A stretch of 64,000 nt of DNA from Pseudoscleropodium purum. Lineage: Eukaryota > Streptophyta > Bryopsida > Hypnales > Brachytheciaceae. Positions 25,341-39,500 of the stretch are shown piece by piece. The stretch is from NCBI GenBank assembly GCA_963969395.1, contig OZ017797.1, positions 11,160,001 to 11,224,000 on the forward strand, given 5' to 3'. Both the position numbers and the translations under genes were made by a program. The notes under the pieces were generated by a model, which saw nothing but the letters and a program-made list of their open reading frames with translations, did not search any database and was not told the origin of the DNA. How positions within the stretch are numbered: the stretch's first letter is position 1; every line of letters starts with the position of its first letter.

Positions 25341-25527
25341 TCTCAACGATCACCATTATCCTTTCTTCCTGACCCATCGGGAGTCAGCGAAACTGTAGAT
25401 CCGGTTTTCTTATAGATGCTTATGTGTGATAACATTGGCGTTCTCTGTTAGCGCTGAGGATCCACGGCAAGGGCGTGCTTCACCCTACAGCTGTCACTTG
25501 AGGGTCCTTCGGACTGGTTTGTTCGGG

Positions 25528-25880
25528 TTTCAGGATGTTTGCTGATAGAGCGGCTAGAACAGTGCTTTGCGCTCAGTCGGGGACGGAGAATTTGCGGACT
25601 CATAGGTCTGTTGGCTGCAGCTTCAAGATGTATGGGGGAGCAATCAGTTGCTGCACGCGATTATCTCTAACGTCGTCAGGTCTTTTTCCCTTCATGTTTT
25701 ATAGAGAGTAGGGTAGGTGGGCTCCTGAGGGGTCCTGGGTTTCGCCATCGTAGGCAAACGGAGATGTCGTGCGTGGAAGAGACGTTTATTTGCTGTCGTC
25801 ATTTGCCTACTTTGAACCACGGTGTTGGATTCTTGTCTTTGAATAATACGCGCATTTAGTTTCAATCTCTCAGGTTCTTT
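25528..25880 (+). repeat. Repeat family R, centre copy (diverged)
   Basis: It aligns by eye with 22655-22990. Shared blocks are GTTTGCTGATAGAG/GCTTGCTGATAGAG, GAGAGTAGGGTAGGTGG, GAACCACGGTGTTGGATTC/GAACCACGATGTTGGATTC and AATAATACGCGCATTT. Substitutions are frequent, unlike the identical arms, so this copy predates the homogenisation of the arms. Confidence 0.75.
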
Positions 25881-25980
25881 GTTTTACGTTTGAAACCGAT
25901 CGAATCGTTCGACTTTGACGCGAGCTTGTGAAATGGACGGAAAGGAACTATGTCTCCTGCCTGTCGTAGGTCTTAGGCAA

Positions 25981-26150
25981 GCACTTACCAAGTCAGCACA
26001 TGATTATCAATTCATATCGATTTTCTTGATTTTTTTTGTTTCGGCTTTGTCGGACACGCGCACTTACCAAGTCAGCACATGATTATCAATTCATGTCGAT
26101 TTTCTTGTATATTTTTGTTTCGGCTTGACCGGAGGAACGCACTTACTTTC
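25981..26150 (+). repeat. 79-bp tandem repeat upstream of TBL
   Basis: GCACTTACCAAGTCAGCACA begins at 25981 and again at 26060, and GCACTTAC starts a third, partial unit at 26139. The period is 79 both times. Units differ at a few bases and in T-run length. It lies about 170-330 bases before the TBL start codon and could influence its promoter (inference). Confidence 0.9.
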
Positions 26151-26315
26151 GTCAAAGAAATGGTAATATTAAGGTCATTCTTCCTTCAAGCCTATTCTTT
26201 TTACGATGAGCTGTAGGTCGTGTTCACAGTCTTGTGGTCTCCACTCACGTTGTAAATCTTGGTGGACCTGACTCAGATCACGACTGCTTTTGTGACCGTT
26301 TCTTGGAATACGACA

Positions 26316-27962
26316 ATGAGAGGTGCCACATTCATACTAATGTTACTGATTTTTCTGCTTGTCCTCGCCCGTCTGAGTTTCTTTTCTGCTCCTCTCAGCC
26401 CATTTGCCAACAGAACAGCAATCTCTCAGCGAAAGGCTGGCTGCGACTATGGCCGTGGTCGCTGGGTGTTGGACGTAACCCGAAAGCCTCAGTATGCAGC
26501 TGATTGTCTCTTTCAACGGAACGCTTGGAACTGTGGGAAGAACAAGAAGCCAGGATTGGAGAAGATGAATCAGTGGTCGTGGGTGCCGAGGAATTGTACT
26601 TCATTGATGCGGATGGAACCTCATTCGTTTCTGCGAGCCATACGAGGCCTGCGCCTGGGGTTTATTGGTGATTCCCTCAATGAGAACTTTATGGTGGCTC
26701 TTCTATGCAGTCTCAGTGCGGCCGACGCTAAAGCTCGCAAATGGAAACGAAAAGGGGCGTGGAGCGGAGCATATTTTCCATCTTTTAATGTCACTGTGGG
26801 CTATCACCGGGCTGTGCTGCTTTCGAAATTTGTGAAGTAGGTACTTATTCAATATTTCCCAAAAAAATTGAGTTTGGGTGGGTTATAAAAGAACTGCAGT
26901 GTGTGCTTGCTTACTTAGTACACCGGATGTTCTGATTAGGGTACATTGCAGAGTGCAGGACTTGCCTGGTTTGGGGTCAGGATTCCGGGTTGACATTGAT
27001 GTTCCAGCTGATGATTGGGTTAATGCCACGCAATTCTACGACGCTCTTGTCTTCAACACGGGGCACTGGTGGAGCACTCTTCTATTCTGGATATTTGTTT
27101 ATGGCAAGTAAGCTGCATATTTTTGTGTTCCCTGCAACAACTTGACGACCAGGAATAACATTTTGGACTGGATTGCAAGTTGATTGAAGAGATTATGTCC
27201 ATGGCAGGTGGGGCTATGATAAATTCCCAGAACAGTCACCTCTCGTGTTCTACAAACAGGGGCAGCCCATGAGGCCGTCTCTGAGCATGCGAGAAGGGTT
27301 GGTAGCAGTGCTGGAGAGCACGCTGGATTTCATCGAAACATGGGTCCCTGCGAGAGCTTTGAAAGTGTGGCGCCTCCAGTCTCCCAGGCACTTTCAGAGC
27401 GGAGAATGGAACCAGAATGGAAGCTGTAGCGGCGCTGTGCTTCTCAATGACATGCAGGTGAAGGATGCTCTTTCTTCCGTGTCTTCTTCTCCATATGATT
27501 TCAACAAATTTTGTGAGAATACTCGGAGACTCAACGTTGGAGTTATTCAAGACCTATGGCAATAAATACAGCTTGTAAAATCAGTTATTAGAAGATAACT
27601 AAACTCTGCAATGCATTGTGTACGCTCTACAACTGCTTGGCACGTAAATTCTTTGAAGAGCATTATTGGTGCAGGTGGAGGAGTGGTTCGGCCTTGGCAG
27701 TGGCGGTGCGAATAGAGAAGAACGCGAGGTCAATCGTTTGATCCAGTCAGCTTTGAGTCGTCGTGAGGACTTTGTGGTGCTGGACGTGGCTGCTATGAGC
27801 GAATTTCGAGCCGATGCGCATCCGTCTTTGTGGCTGGGAAGCAAAGAGGCGCACATCGTGTGGGGGCAGGATTGCTTGCATTGGTGCCTGCCAGGATTGC
27901 CAGATACCTGGGTAGACATGTTGGCTGCGATTGTTCTGGAGCACAGGCAAGCAGCTCGGTGA
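26316..27962 (+). CDS. TBL: TBL (trichome birefringence-like) polysaccharide O-acetyltransferase, 4 exons
   Basis: TBL proteins are Golgi type II membrane enzymes that transfer acetyl groups onto cell-wall polysaccharides; the substrate cannot be told from sequence. Exons 26316-26836, 26952-27107, 27208-27457 and 27675-27962 join with GT-AG sites in compatible phase to give 404 aa, a usual TBL length. Features: a membrane anchor at about residues 6-20, the PMR5N cysteine region starting CDYGRGRWV (about 43-94), the GDS catalytic motif in GFIGDSLNEN (118-120), VFNTGHWW in exon 2, and the DxxH motif as DCLH (375-378) near the C-terminus. The start at 26316 is chosen because it places the anchor at the N-terminus; an in-frame ATG 57 bases upstream is possible. 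The GDSLNEN form recalls the TBL12-15 group (tentative). Exon 4 lies wholly in the right arm of the inverted repeat, and exons 1-3 in the unique centre. Confidence 0.92.
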
Positions 27963-28310
27963 TTCAGTGTAATGGCCTAGAGACCACATAGTTCAATTCA
28001 AATATTCATGGTTAAAACTACCAGCTATTAGCTATAACTTTCAGTGAACATGGTCCTGTACCGGTATTAGAAACGATATACATAATCTTTACACTCGACA
28101 CACCCTGGATATAAGGATATTCCCTCACATCATTCAATTATCTGTGCAACTTCCCCCGGATATAAGGAGAACACTTAATACTTTGCACGTAATTTCCATA
28201 AACAATTAGTTATACTCAACAAATTCTTCATCCATGCACATCATGGTCAGATGTGAACCACCACAGCACATACATTTTAAGTCTAGCCTCTCGGTCAGTT
28301 TCAGAGACAA

Positions 28311-28816
28311 CAAAAAACCTGAAATCAAATGCGCGTATTATTCAAGACATGAATCCAACATCGTGGTTCAAAAAATGCAGATGACGACGGATCTAACACG
28401 CCACTTCCACACTCGACATTTCCATTGCCTATGATGACACCTCAAGAGCCCACTTACCCTACTCTATCAAAACTTGGAAGACACTAGACCTAACTGACAA
28501 TGTGATCTCGTCCAGCAAATGATTGCTCATTTTTACATCTTCAAGCTGCAAACTACATTCCTATTACGATTCCGCACGATTTCTGAAGCCGAACAACAGG
28601 CTACGATTTGCTCTACCAACTCTATCAGCAAGCAATCCGAAACCCAAACTGACCATTCAGAAAAAGACCTTCAACAGAGACTTTCAAGTGAAGCACCCCA
28701 TTCACTGCAGTTCACACTGTCCACCTACCCTACTCTCTCTTAAAAACATAAAGGAAAAAAGACTTGACGACGTCAGAGATAATAGCGTGCAGCAACTGAT
28801 TGCTCCCCTACACATC
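28311..28816 (-). repeat. Repeat family R, right-arm copy
   Basis: Mirror image of 22485-22990 within the identical arms. It lies just downstream of the TBL stop codon, on the opposite strand to the copy in the centre. Confidence 0.7.
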
Positions 28817-28916
28817 TTAAGACTGCACGCAAACCGAACCGTTCGTTTTAAATTTTCAGCAACAAACCGAACCGTTCGTCAGCCCCAGCACTAACCCATT
28901 TCGTGCAGAACAGCGA

Positions 28917-29956
28917 ATGGCTGTGACAGCAGAATTAGGTCATCTTCGCGTCGCCATTTGGCACGATCCTTCCATACACCCCGACAACAAAATGATTGTT
29001 CCTCACCCCATGCGGAAGGAACTCACAACGAGATTGTACAAAGTGACAGTAAGCATACTACCGATTCCATGATATGCACAACAAAATTCCCGACCAAGCA
29101 CACCTGAAGAGACCTACATTCCCAACCTGCAATACCGTCAATCTGTGTCTTGATATTGTTGGCAAAGATTCCCTTGAGTTTGAAAGTGGATCTCGAAGGA
29201 GATGATCGCTCCATCAGAAATTGCATAACCAATCCATACGACGGCACGCAGGGCCCACGGAATCAATGTTCCGGCTCAACTAGGGTTGATCCTCTGGTGC
29301 ATCGATCAATCTCTCAAAAGGAATCCATCCAGCTTCTATGCAATTCACTGAAGGTAACAATCTCGGACACAACTTCCAGGTATGGAAACCTACAGCTCAA
29401 ATGCATTCGACATCGATGCTAACGAAATTAAAGATGATGATGACTCTCTCACAAGCCTTCAGATACTGCGCATGAACGAAACCCGCAAGACATGCCCTCG
29501 CTGCAAACAAGGATTCTGTGCTGCTCACGGTCTGAATACACTACACTGCTCAATACCTCTCGTTCTAAGTACAAACAAAATCTGAAGACTTTGTACTGTA
29601 TTAAGTCATTGGGTCTGAATGGTCCGCTCGGAATTGCAGGCACGAAGTTAAGCGCGTACAAAGACCGAGCTCCGTGGGCGGCTATAACGCAGCTACCAGA
29701 GGAAGAGGAAACGACACCTCCACAAGATGAAGGTTTAGGCCAGGAAACAAACCCTAATTGGTCACAAGGGGAGCGGACACCGCGAATATGCAAGAATGTA
29801 GGATGCGGGAAAAAATTCACCGAGGATAAAAATCATTCCAATGCTTGCCACTACCATCGAGGCCCCATCTCCTTCGGAAAAAAATCCACGGACGAACACA
29901 AGGTGCTGCATGAATTGAACCCTCCACTCACTCTGCTAGCCATGATTGAACCGTGA
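28917..29956 (+). CDS. CHORD-like zinc-binding protein candidate, right copy, structure unresolved
   Basis: Mirror of the left-arm candidate. Possible exon 1 is 28917-29048, ending at GTAAGC. The ATG-led block begins at 29382, and the CHORD-like block is about 29640-29902, with an in-frame stop at 29956 if the last GTGCTG is not used as a donor. Here the gene is in tandem with TBL, about 0.95 kb downstream, and convergent with the right CLU copy. The same doubts about exon joins and the missing second half of CHORD apply. Confidence 0.4.
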
Positions 29957-30509
29957 TCCAAATGCTAAGTCGGTGTGTGAAATGGACAGTGGATCTGTTG
30001 TGACGTACCTGTACCAAGCTGTGACGAGCTGGCAACTGTGCCACCGTGCACGCGCGGCAAGCATTATGCGCCTCCGCCACGAAACGGAATGGATCGAAGC
30101 ACAGGCAACGAATAACCCATGCGCAAGGAGCACGGAGGAAGACAAGAGAATGAGCACTGAAAAGACACGATACAGCAATACCATGAGCGCCAGGGAAAAA
30201 GAGTAAAGAATAAATTGAGGATTCATCAAAAACGAGCCTCAGCGTAACTCGTAAGCTCTTGCACGTTCGTGCAGGAGCCTAGTCAATGATGTGCTACCAT
30301 CCCAAGCCGACTTCAATCTACACTACAAGACCTTAAACACTACGCCAGAGAATAAGTGGCACGCGCTCCAGGCCATCGTTGAAGGCACCACATACAGGGA
30401 ATAGAGTAGCAACTCATTGTGTGCAACTGATCGACGCCTACAGATTACCTCCACGTTTGAACTGCAAAACTGTACGTGTAACCAAAACCGAATTGCCCAA
30501 CTACGTCCA

Positions 30510-33500
30510 CTACAAGGCTGCATTCTTCGACTTTGATTTTTTCTTCTTCATCTCTAGACCACCCAAACCGTTTCCTAAACCTACTGGGGAAGGACTAGAC
30601 GAATCAGGAGCCGCGACCGCGCCCGGCACAGGCCCGTTACTCACGGCGGAAACGGGAACGGGCCGGGCCGCCGCGGAGGCGGTCGCGGAAGGCTTCCTCT
30701 CTGCTCTCTGGCCAGCTTTGGTCGTCCCTCTTGGAGTACTGGAACTCGGACTACTACTAGCGACAGGGGCTTTACCGGCCACCCCACTGTTGATGAGGCT
30801 CAGCAAGTCCCCGAGAGGGGGGATGCTCTGGTTCGGAACTGCGGCTTGGGGACGCACATTCAGACCCCGCGCAGCAGCCTTCTTCCTCACTTCGTTGGCA
30901 GCACGGGCAGCCCGTTCATCAGGGCCGCCCCTGGCCCTCGACTGAGTTTCAGCGGACCTGCCAATGGGTCCACGATTCACACTACTGCTCGCTGCCGCTT
31001 GCTGGAATGCTTGCACCAAGTCGGGCCTTGCCTGCCACATTCCGAACATCGACACAACTCAACGGCCACTCCACAATTACCCTACCCCGAGCAATGACAA
31101 TAAGAAGGACCATTCTAACTGGGAAGACCGACAAAAAAATCGCACACAAAGACACTCGCAGGTCAAGCACCTTCAAAGCGTCCGCGGCGGCCTTCTGTGC
31201 GGCAGCAGCACTAACAGCCTGCTGCCCCTTCTGCTTCTGAGCGTGGGCCTGCAAAACCAAGGAACGAAGCACATCAAATGAGTCTCAGATTAATCGAGAC
31301 TCAAATAGTTCTCTCCTGTCACCTCAAGAACACAACCCGGGGACAAAAAACATCCTGTAAATGTAATCGAAATATTCTTTCAATGCGTCAATCTCCAACA
31401 ATGCTGACAAGAAGCCATACCAACTTTCGAGGCCCACCTATGACCAATTCAGGAAATAAATCAAGGCCGTCATGCCGGCCAAAGAATTATAAAACTACCT
31501 GAATGTCACGAATCTGGAATGTCTTGATCCAATTGGCAGAATCTTTCGTTCTCGAATCGTCCTCTCCGAGTTGCTTCAATAATATACTGTACGTGCTCCG
31601 CTCATGCTGAAACCCAATCAAATGGTACATTCACTAAGTCAAAAACCTCTGGCTGTAGAAAACTCAGAGAGGCTCATCTAGAATATCCAGTTCAGAAAAC
31701 ATGACGACACATGTATAATACAGGAGGGTACATAGTAATTCAACCCAACTGCACATGAGAGTAGCAGAAACGGAGAAGCCAATTCAACAGCATGACCAAA
31801 TTGCGAACGTATTCGCAAATACAGTCCGATGCTTCGGATCGTCAACTACTACTCAAACATCTCCACCACCACGATCCCTGTCCATGATTGTCCAGGACAC
31901 TCACCTGTAAAGACAGCTTATACGCTCCCATGCAGTTGAAGGCAATGGCCAAAGCATGGTAGCAAACCGCAGTTTGGATGTGCTCCTGACCAAGAAGCCG
32001 TTCGTTTCTTTTAAGAGCTTCTTGCAAGTAGCGAAGAGCAACATTCATTTTGCCAATGTCCTGGTACATCATCGCGATGTTGATGAACGTCGCTGCTACG
32101 TCGGGGTGATCCGAACCGCAAGAAACATTCAAAAGCACCAACGTGCGGGCCATGTGACGGAGCGCAAGCTCAGTCTGATTCAATCCATGGTAAAACAAGG
32201 CCATGTTCCCGTAACTGGTTCACAACGCAACACATAATCAACGGAGTCAGTAACTTTTCCCGGGACATTCAAAGAAAGTACGGAGTAGAACAACCGTGCA
32301 ATTCTCAGTACTTGCACAACCAACAGCCATCATCGCAAAAGAGTCATAAACAAGAATCTCCATTCCTTACTCATACCGAACGAAAAGACCTTGAAATAGG
32401 TCCATAAATTAAATCGAATAAACGTGGGAATGTAACAGAAAGCGTTAAAACAGACCAGGAAAAATAAACAAAACAAACATTCCATAAGTCTCCGTGTATC
32501 AGCTACAACAAAGTCATCAACCATAGGACCAACTCGTAAGGAGACGTCCTGAAAAACTACGTCCATGAAAACATCGGAGGAGTACCTGTGCGCAGTGTCT
32601 GGATGATCACTTCCCAGACAGCGCTCGTTAATGATCAGCTCCTTGTGCTGTTGCATTATCGCGCCTGCCATGTCCCCGGCATGATAGAGAACCATTGCTA
32701 GATACCTGCAACAAAAAAAAGACTGGATTATATAAAGAAAGCAGTAATGTGCAAAATTAACGAAATGGCTACCAAAGGACTTCACGGAGAGTGCAACAGA
32801 TACTTCGCAAAACAATGCAAATCAGCACAAAACAACGGTGAACTCATCAACGCAGTGCACAGCTACATACCGGCAGCAATTCGCAACTTCTCGATGCATA
32901 GGTCCACAAACCTGTTCACACACATTCATAAGGTTAGCGACACAAAATCGCACATCTTCCAAACACTGCACGTCTGTCACTATCCGCAAAAGCAAAAAAT
33001 TACTATCCAGAATGTCCGATGTTACATTCACTCGAAGAATCCACACCCAATCCAAATCAGAACCAACATCTGCTCAATCGAACAAACAGAACACAACCTG
33101 TTGTAAGATTGTAAACGCTTCCGAAAATGCCTCATAAGCTTCATTCAGCTTCCCCTGAACAATAAGATCAATGAAACTCGGATAAGTACAACAAAAACTG
33201 TCCGGCGTCTTCTGCTAGGATGCGCTAAAACTGTCCCAGGGACCTCTTCTGATCCCATTGCTACAAACCCCGAAAATCGTTCTCCGACTTCCCGGACACG
33301 CTCAACAAAACTAGACTTGTGGTTAAGTAGCACAAACGCATAACGACGAGAGTATCAGTCAGAGAAAAGACAGAAAATGGATCCGAGGTCTTTAAAACGC
33401 ACTTGAGCCAACCGCAGCTTTCCGCTTTCCAAAAGGTCACGGGCGTCCACACAGACAGGGGATAAGTGCTTGACCACGGACTGCAGATCCAGAATATCGC

Positions 33501-36500
33501 CAAGGTGGAACGGCGCGTCGGCTTCGAAGTCATACTTCCTGGCGGCCAGCATAACGCCCATCTGATGGCACGCACGGATCAGAATCAACATTTCACAGCA
33601 GATCGGAGACAGGAATCCAATAAACTCGAAAACTTGCACCAGAATTGGAAAAGAAAAAACCATACCTTCTGACTCAGGTTTCGGAAAGTGGATATCTTTC
33701 GTATTCTGGATCGCACGTCAGTTGGCAAGTCAAACTGCAGGACGGGTGTTTCCAAAAGCATGTCAATTACAGAAGGTATTTACAATGCCGCTGACGTCAC
33801 ATTTAACACGGAAACACGGAAAGGCTATGCCTTCTGCAAACTACTCGACGATTCGATTTCGAGACTATATTGTGAAATTTTTTCACGACATCTCTTCCAA
33901 ACCGTCATTCAAGTAAGACAGAAAATATACGAAGAACTGAAATAGGCTAAGAACACAGTCGCGGGATCCGTGAACTCTAAGGGGATTAAAGCCATCCACC
34001 AAGTGTAAAGCTCTAACCGATTCGGAGTGAACAAGACATGTGCTACGACAAACGTAACGCAGAAAACAGGCCGGGCTTAAGAATTCACCAGCTGATTACA
34101 ACGACATTACAGCACGCATACAGCAAGTCCATGAGCTTATCAGCTCTTGCACAAATTGGGACGCTGTTCATATGCACAGTATGCAAGACATAGATTGGAA
34201 ACGAATAAATACCCGGTACTTGAACTTCACACTCTCCTCGATATCAGACCACACAAGAGCAGGGGTTATGCACAAGTACGACGGTTTCTTTTCCGTCGTA
34301 CTTATCCCTGAGTCCGTCGACGAGGAATTCTCCTGCGGTCGTCACCACAACGTCCCACATATCAGAAATCTTAATCTTCAGACCGACTACCAGCTCAAGA
34401 TTCTAGGCACGCTCCATCTTAGATATTGATGCGTACAAATACCCTTGGTGATTAAATTCAACACTCCGTGTGCAACTGTCAGCAGGAAAGAACTGGTATC
34501 GTTGCTTACAGAAGGAGCCTTTTCTTCAGACTTCTCGCTTGACCCACTGCTACCTTCAACGCTTGCTTTCAATGACTCCGGCCCACCCAGACAATTGAAA
34601 AAGTGGGCAATAGCTCCACCAACATCCTGATCAAGGGTCTCTCGTAAAACACCCTGCGAAAGATGAAATTCCAGCAGTTAGGGTGCAAGTATTGACAGAC
34701 ACAAACCAAACTAACCTCTCTCACCCTCCCATATCCATACCAAAGCGACAGAACTCATCAAACAGGAAATCTCTTCGTACATTCTCGAACTGAACGTAAA
34801 ATACGCGCATTAGACAAAAACCTTGAGAACGTGTTTGGCAGCCCGGACAACCATCTCCACAACAGTTAGATCCCAAACATGGGGCAAGTGCTCCGCCTTC
34901 TTCGCCACCTGAAAATCACTCACAAACACAATCAACGAACTGCAAAAATCACGAAAACATGCGCAGACAATTGGCACCTTCAAATCCACCAGATCACTGT
35001 CACTTGTGACAATCACTCCAACACCGCATGGGTCCACCCTAAACGGTAATCGAAATCGACATCGGACGCAACAAAAATCAATCACGGAGAGGAGCTCTAG
35101 CCCGTCTATCAAATAACTTCTCAGCCTCCATTCATGCAAAATAAGGATGTTCTTACTTCGCCAAGATAACGGATGTTGATGCCGTGGGCATGGAGGGCAT
35201 CGGTTAAAGTAGGACCATCCATGGGAGACACCTCCAAGCTACTCAAGTCAGAAATCAACCTTGGTAATACGGTCTCTTTGAGATAAGTGCCTGCTTTTCG
35301 TACGAGCTCTTCATCGGCCTCAATGTCCTAGCATACATAAACAAGAAAAACAACAAAACGTCAGCTAAGAACGACGCGAGGGACTCAAACCTACACAACT
35401 CCGCCTCAGGAACTGCATGTATGTAGATCCAAATCACATAGAAGAACAAAGAAAGACGGAAAGGCGTTGGCTTGGCCCCAACCTCTGGACTACCAGCTAC
35501 TTTGAAATCCGTGAAGACATTCGGGTTCAGCATGATCTTGGAAAGCTCTTCTTGCACCAAAGATTTTTCGCCGCTCGGATCCTCATCAGTTTTGCTGGTC
35601 TTCACTCTTTCCGAAGCCTCAACCTGCAAGGCGTCACCAAGCCATCGGTCGAAAGTTCCATAAAACCACAAAAGTAGGAACGGCAAATAATGCATCCGGG
35701 AATACTTTCAAACGCCATTTTGTATCGCAAAATACCAAGGACAATCTGACCTGCGAAGCTCACTTACTTGGCAAAACGCCGCCACGAGCTCCGGTCGGAG
35801 AACACACAGTCGAGATCCAGGGCCCGTATAATTAATATCTCTCGGAGTTGTCCTCATTAGATCCAGAAGGTAGTGCCTGTAACATCCATTCTTCAGTGAC
35901 TAAGAATAACTGCAAGCCCACACCTCGAGCGACGGCAGAGTGAGATGAAGGAACATCCATGACCTTTAGCTTCCGCACAGTCATGAAGTCAGAGGGTTCA
36001 AGCAGCACATACCTGTCATCGCTACCAACAATACCCTTGCATTCCACTGGAGCACATATAGTCACGGACTTTCCAGCTCCATCCAGTACTTCATGCTCCT
36101 TGATATGCAGCAGCTTTCCTGCTTCCAGTGCCTGAAAAAAAGAAATACACGTGTACTCATCACTTACTGTTCAAATGGATCTCCATACGAACCACGAGAA
36201 CGAAAGCGTCTATACGAGAGGGCGTTCTATGTATTCCATACGACGCTAACCTTGGCATGGAATTCCTTGTTCCAGGCGATCTTCTTGCCATTGTCCACGG
36301 ACCCGTATAGCAAAGAATCTGTCTTGTCACCTTGCAGGATGCCAGGAATGATGCTCTGCATCCCCAAAACATAACACTCTCAAAACACAGGTGGAGTAAC
36401 ATTCACTATCCGCACTTCTTCGGTGTCAACAAAGATATCAAGGAAGAAAACACTCAAGTCTCACAGGTTCGTCCAAAAGTACAGCGCCGCTGAATGCCCA

Positions 36501-39500
36501 CCTGCGCAACCACTCTATGACCCCTGTAGTCAATAATGGCCATGGCAAGGGTATACAGCGCAGACACATCCACGTTGTTGTAAGCTTTGGTTCCCTTCAG
36601 ATCGTTGTTGGCAGAAGCATACGTAGCTTGCTCGCTTTCAACAACTGCCGCAGCGGCAGCACTAGCATCTGCATTCAAAGATGCACCGCCCTCGCTCTTC
36701 TCAACAGGATCTGCTTCAACATCCCCATTAGAGGTCGTCGGTTTCGCTACCCCGCTCTCCCCTGTCGGAAGATTCTGATCCCTCATTTGCTGCATCAGAG
36801 AAAAGTCTCCATCCACAGCAAAGCTGAAAAAGATGTTGTTGTGCACATACCTGCAAACACAAGGAATTCCTCACACCTTCAATATCGGACTCAAGTCCCA
36901 CACGCACTCAATACCGCGAAAGCCAATGCCCATCACTCCAACTCCTCGTATCCGATATACACTTCGAAATAGAATGTACAACATGCAAAAACGAAACACT
37001 CCAAAGCAGAATTTCATTTACACAGGTCACGAAATGGATGCTTTTCACACAAACCGCAATGGACGCTCCAGTTTCTGTGAAGAGCAAGCAGATAAATCCA
37101 TAGATACAGGAAAATCGAGAAAAGAATCGGCTGAACAATCGCAGTTGGGCATACTCACATGTGGAAACGATCCGGGTCTGTGGGGTTGATAGGAGGAATG
37201 CACCGGTTGATCACAGCTTTAGCTCCCTTAGTTGCAGCTTCCACAAAGTCACAGTTCACTTTATAAAGAGCCCTGTCCCTCATTATTCTGCGAAAAACAC
37301 AAGCACCCAACCTCAAGACCTCCACAAATAGTCTCCACTTCTGCCTGGAGCACCCCTCAACAATGAGCACCGAAACCCTAACATATGCTTCTTAGATGCT
37401 GGAGCTTGGAAACTGAAACACCACATGTGCAAAATGAAGCAACAGAAAAGGCATTCCACAGCAGGGCATCAACAGATAAAGACGGACTCAAGCGGATTTC
37501 TCGAAAATTAGACACCCACCTGTCTTGCAAGTTCTCTCGAGAAAATTCCCTGCAAGACTGAAGCTCTTCATTCCAGTCCCTCTGCATGCCCACCACCTCA
37601 GTGCCATATGGCACCATCAACACATCCTCTGCCCGTGCAATATCTCTCTTGTGCGCTGCACTCTCCCATGTTACCGCAACCAAATCAGCACCATTCTAGA
37701 GGCCACGAAACATACGAAAAGACAAGACGCGACACATTCGGAAGCGCTTCAAAGGGATACGGAGGCAACACAACCCTGAAGAAGTAAGGAGTGAACCCAC
37801 CACACAGGATTTCCACTCCTGGAAAGCATACTGTAACAACGTATTCACGAGGTTACAACAAAGCGCAACTAGAGAAGAAAAGTACACCTCCGGTTCTAAA
37901 ACCGGACCAGGTTTCCACCCGCGGGATGTGGTAATAGAGCAAAATCATAGTAGAACACTCACCAGGTGTAGGGTGGGGACCCAGCCAAGCATTAGGGGGC
38001 AAAAGCACGGGAACATTCTCAAACGGATGGCCAGCTGACTTCTTGTCCAATATCTCGGCGAATCCTGGAAATCAACACCCAGGCAGAAAAACTTTCTGAT
38101 GTCAGTTACACTTGTATGATAACCGCAGACATGGCTTCCTTGAAGCAAACTGTCAACCTTTCTCTTAAAATATTTTCTCAATGACGATTGAATCACCGCG
38201 GTATCGGAAATCTAGCTTGGCCAACGAACTTGGCTTCTCGTCTGGGGATTCCAGTTCTGAGTCCAAAAGTGGACAAAACGTTCACTAGACATGTCCCAGA
38301 ACAGTTTCGGGACGGAGAATCAAATCATCGTGAAAGACGGATAACAAAAGCACTTGGCTTTTACCTGAAGTAAACGTCTTGCTTAGCAGACGCAGCAGAC
38401 CAACAAGCGTCGTGGATTCAACAGATGGAGTCGCAGGTTCCGCATTCAGAATGTCTCCCTTACTACAGTTAACATAAAATCCACGGGAATGCGCGGTGAT
38501 GCAAAAGCTTTGGCCTTCGGCTGTTACCACATCCAGGTATATAAGGTCGCCAAGCAGTCTGGACGCACAAAAATACAAAAACGCTTGATAAGAAACACTT
38601 CCGAAGTAGACACGAAAATTCCCAAAAATACACGCTCGTTAACATCACTTCAAGTTCAGTGTGCAGAAGGAAGTGCTCCATTACTTATCATGACAACTAC
38701 CTTCGGTATCCTGGGACGGGATTGAAGGACGAAAAAGCGATGGTCTCCACACAAGCTTTCTCTTGCGATTCAGGAACATTAATAAGCGAACCCAATTGAC
38801 CACACGAATCCTCCATAAATCCCAGGCCCCCTTCCAATTCAGCAAGCTCCGGCTTCACAGATTCTGTTTCCCATCGAAATGCAACCAACATCAAAATGCA
38901 TATTGCAAGAACATCCAAATATGGGCAGACCTCTGGCAACCAAACACCAAATTTGATACTTCACGCAACGGAAAATTTGAAATTGCAAGCAATTTCACAG
39001 CAATAAAATAAAAATTGCCCACTTAAGGTCTAGAATTTGCGTTGAAAAGTTCATTGAGATCATCGCAACAACAGTCGCCGAAAGGGGTCTAAAACACGCG
39101 ACTTCAAACAGTAATCGAACATTTAACGAAGAAATTCTCAGCCACTTGAACAAGCACTCCTCAAGATTGGAATCTTACCCGCCGTTTTGTCCTCCGACGC
39201 AGATTTGTCCTTCGTAGACTTATCTTCGCCTGCGACACTCCACACCATCAAACACGACCCAGAAAAGAAGACATGCGAAAAAAGACAAGAGATAGAAACG
39301 CTACAACACGCTGCACTTGACCGTTTGGCAAAACACACCTGCAGCTCCAGCCTGCTTCGCTTCGTACTCCATTGCAAGCGCAGTTGACAGGGAAGAATGA
39401 ATGCTAGCTGTGGAGATTAAATCTCTCGTTCGCCGAACGTGAGATCGTACCATTCGGTCATCGTACAATGCTGTCACACACACATCCAAAACTCAAGACG

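Larger units (their letters stand above)
23630..27671. other. Unique centre between the arms of the large inverted repeat
   Basis: 4,042 bp present once in the window. It contains the PUS1-like pseudogene, a diverged repeat R copy, a 79-bp tandem repeat and exons 1-3 of the TBL gene. The sequences just inside the two arm ends show no mutual reverse-complement similarity beyond the arm limit. Confidence 0.9.
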
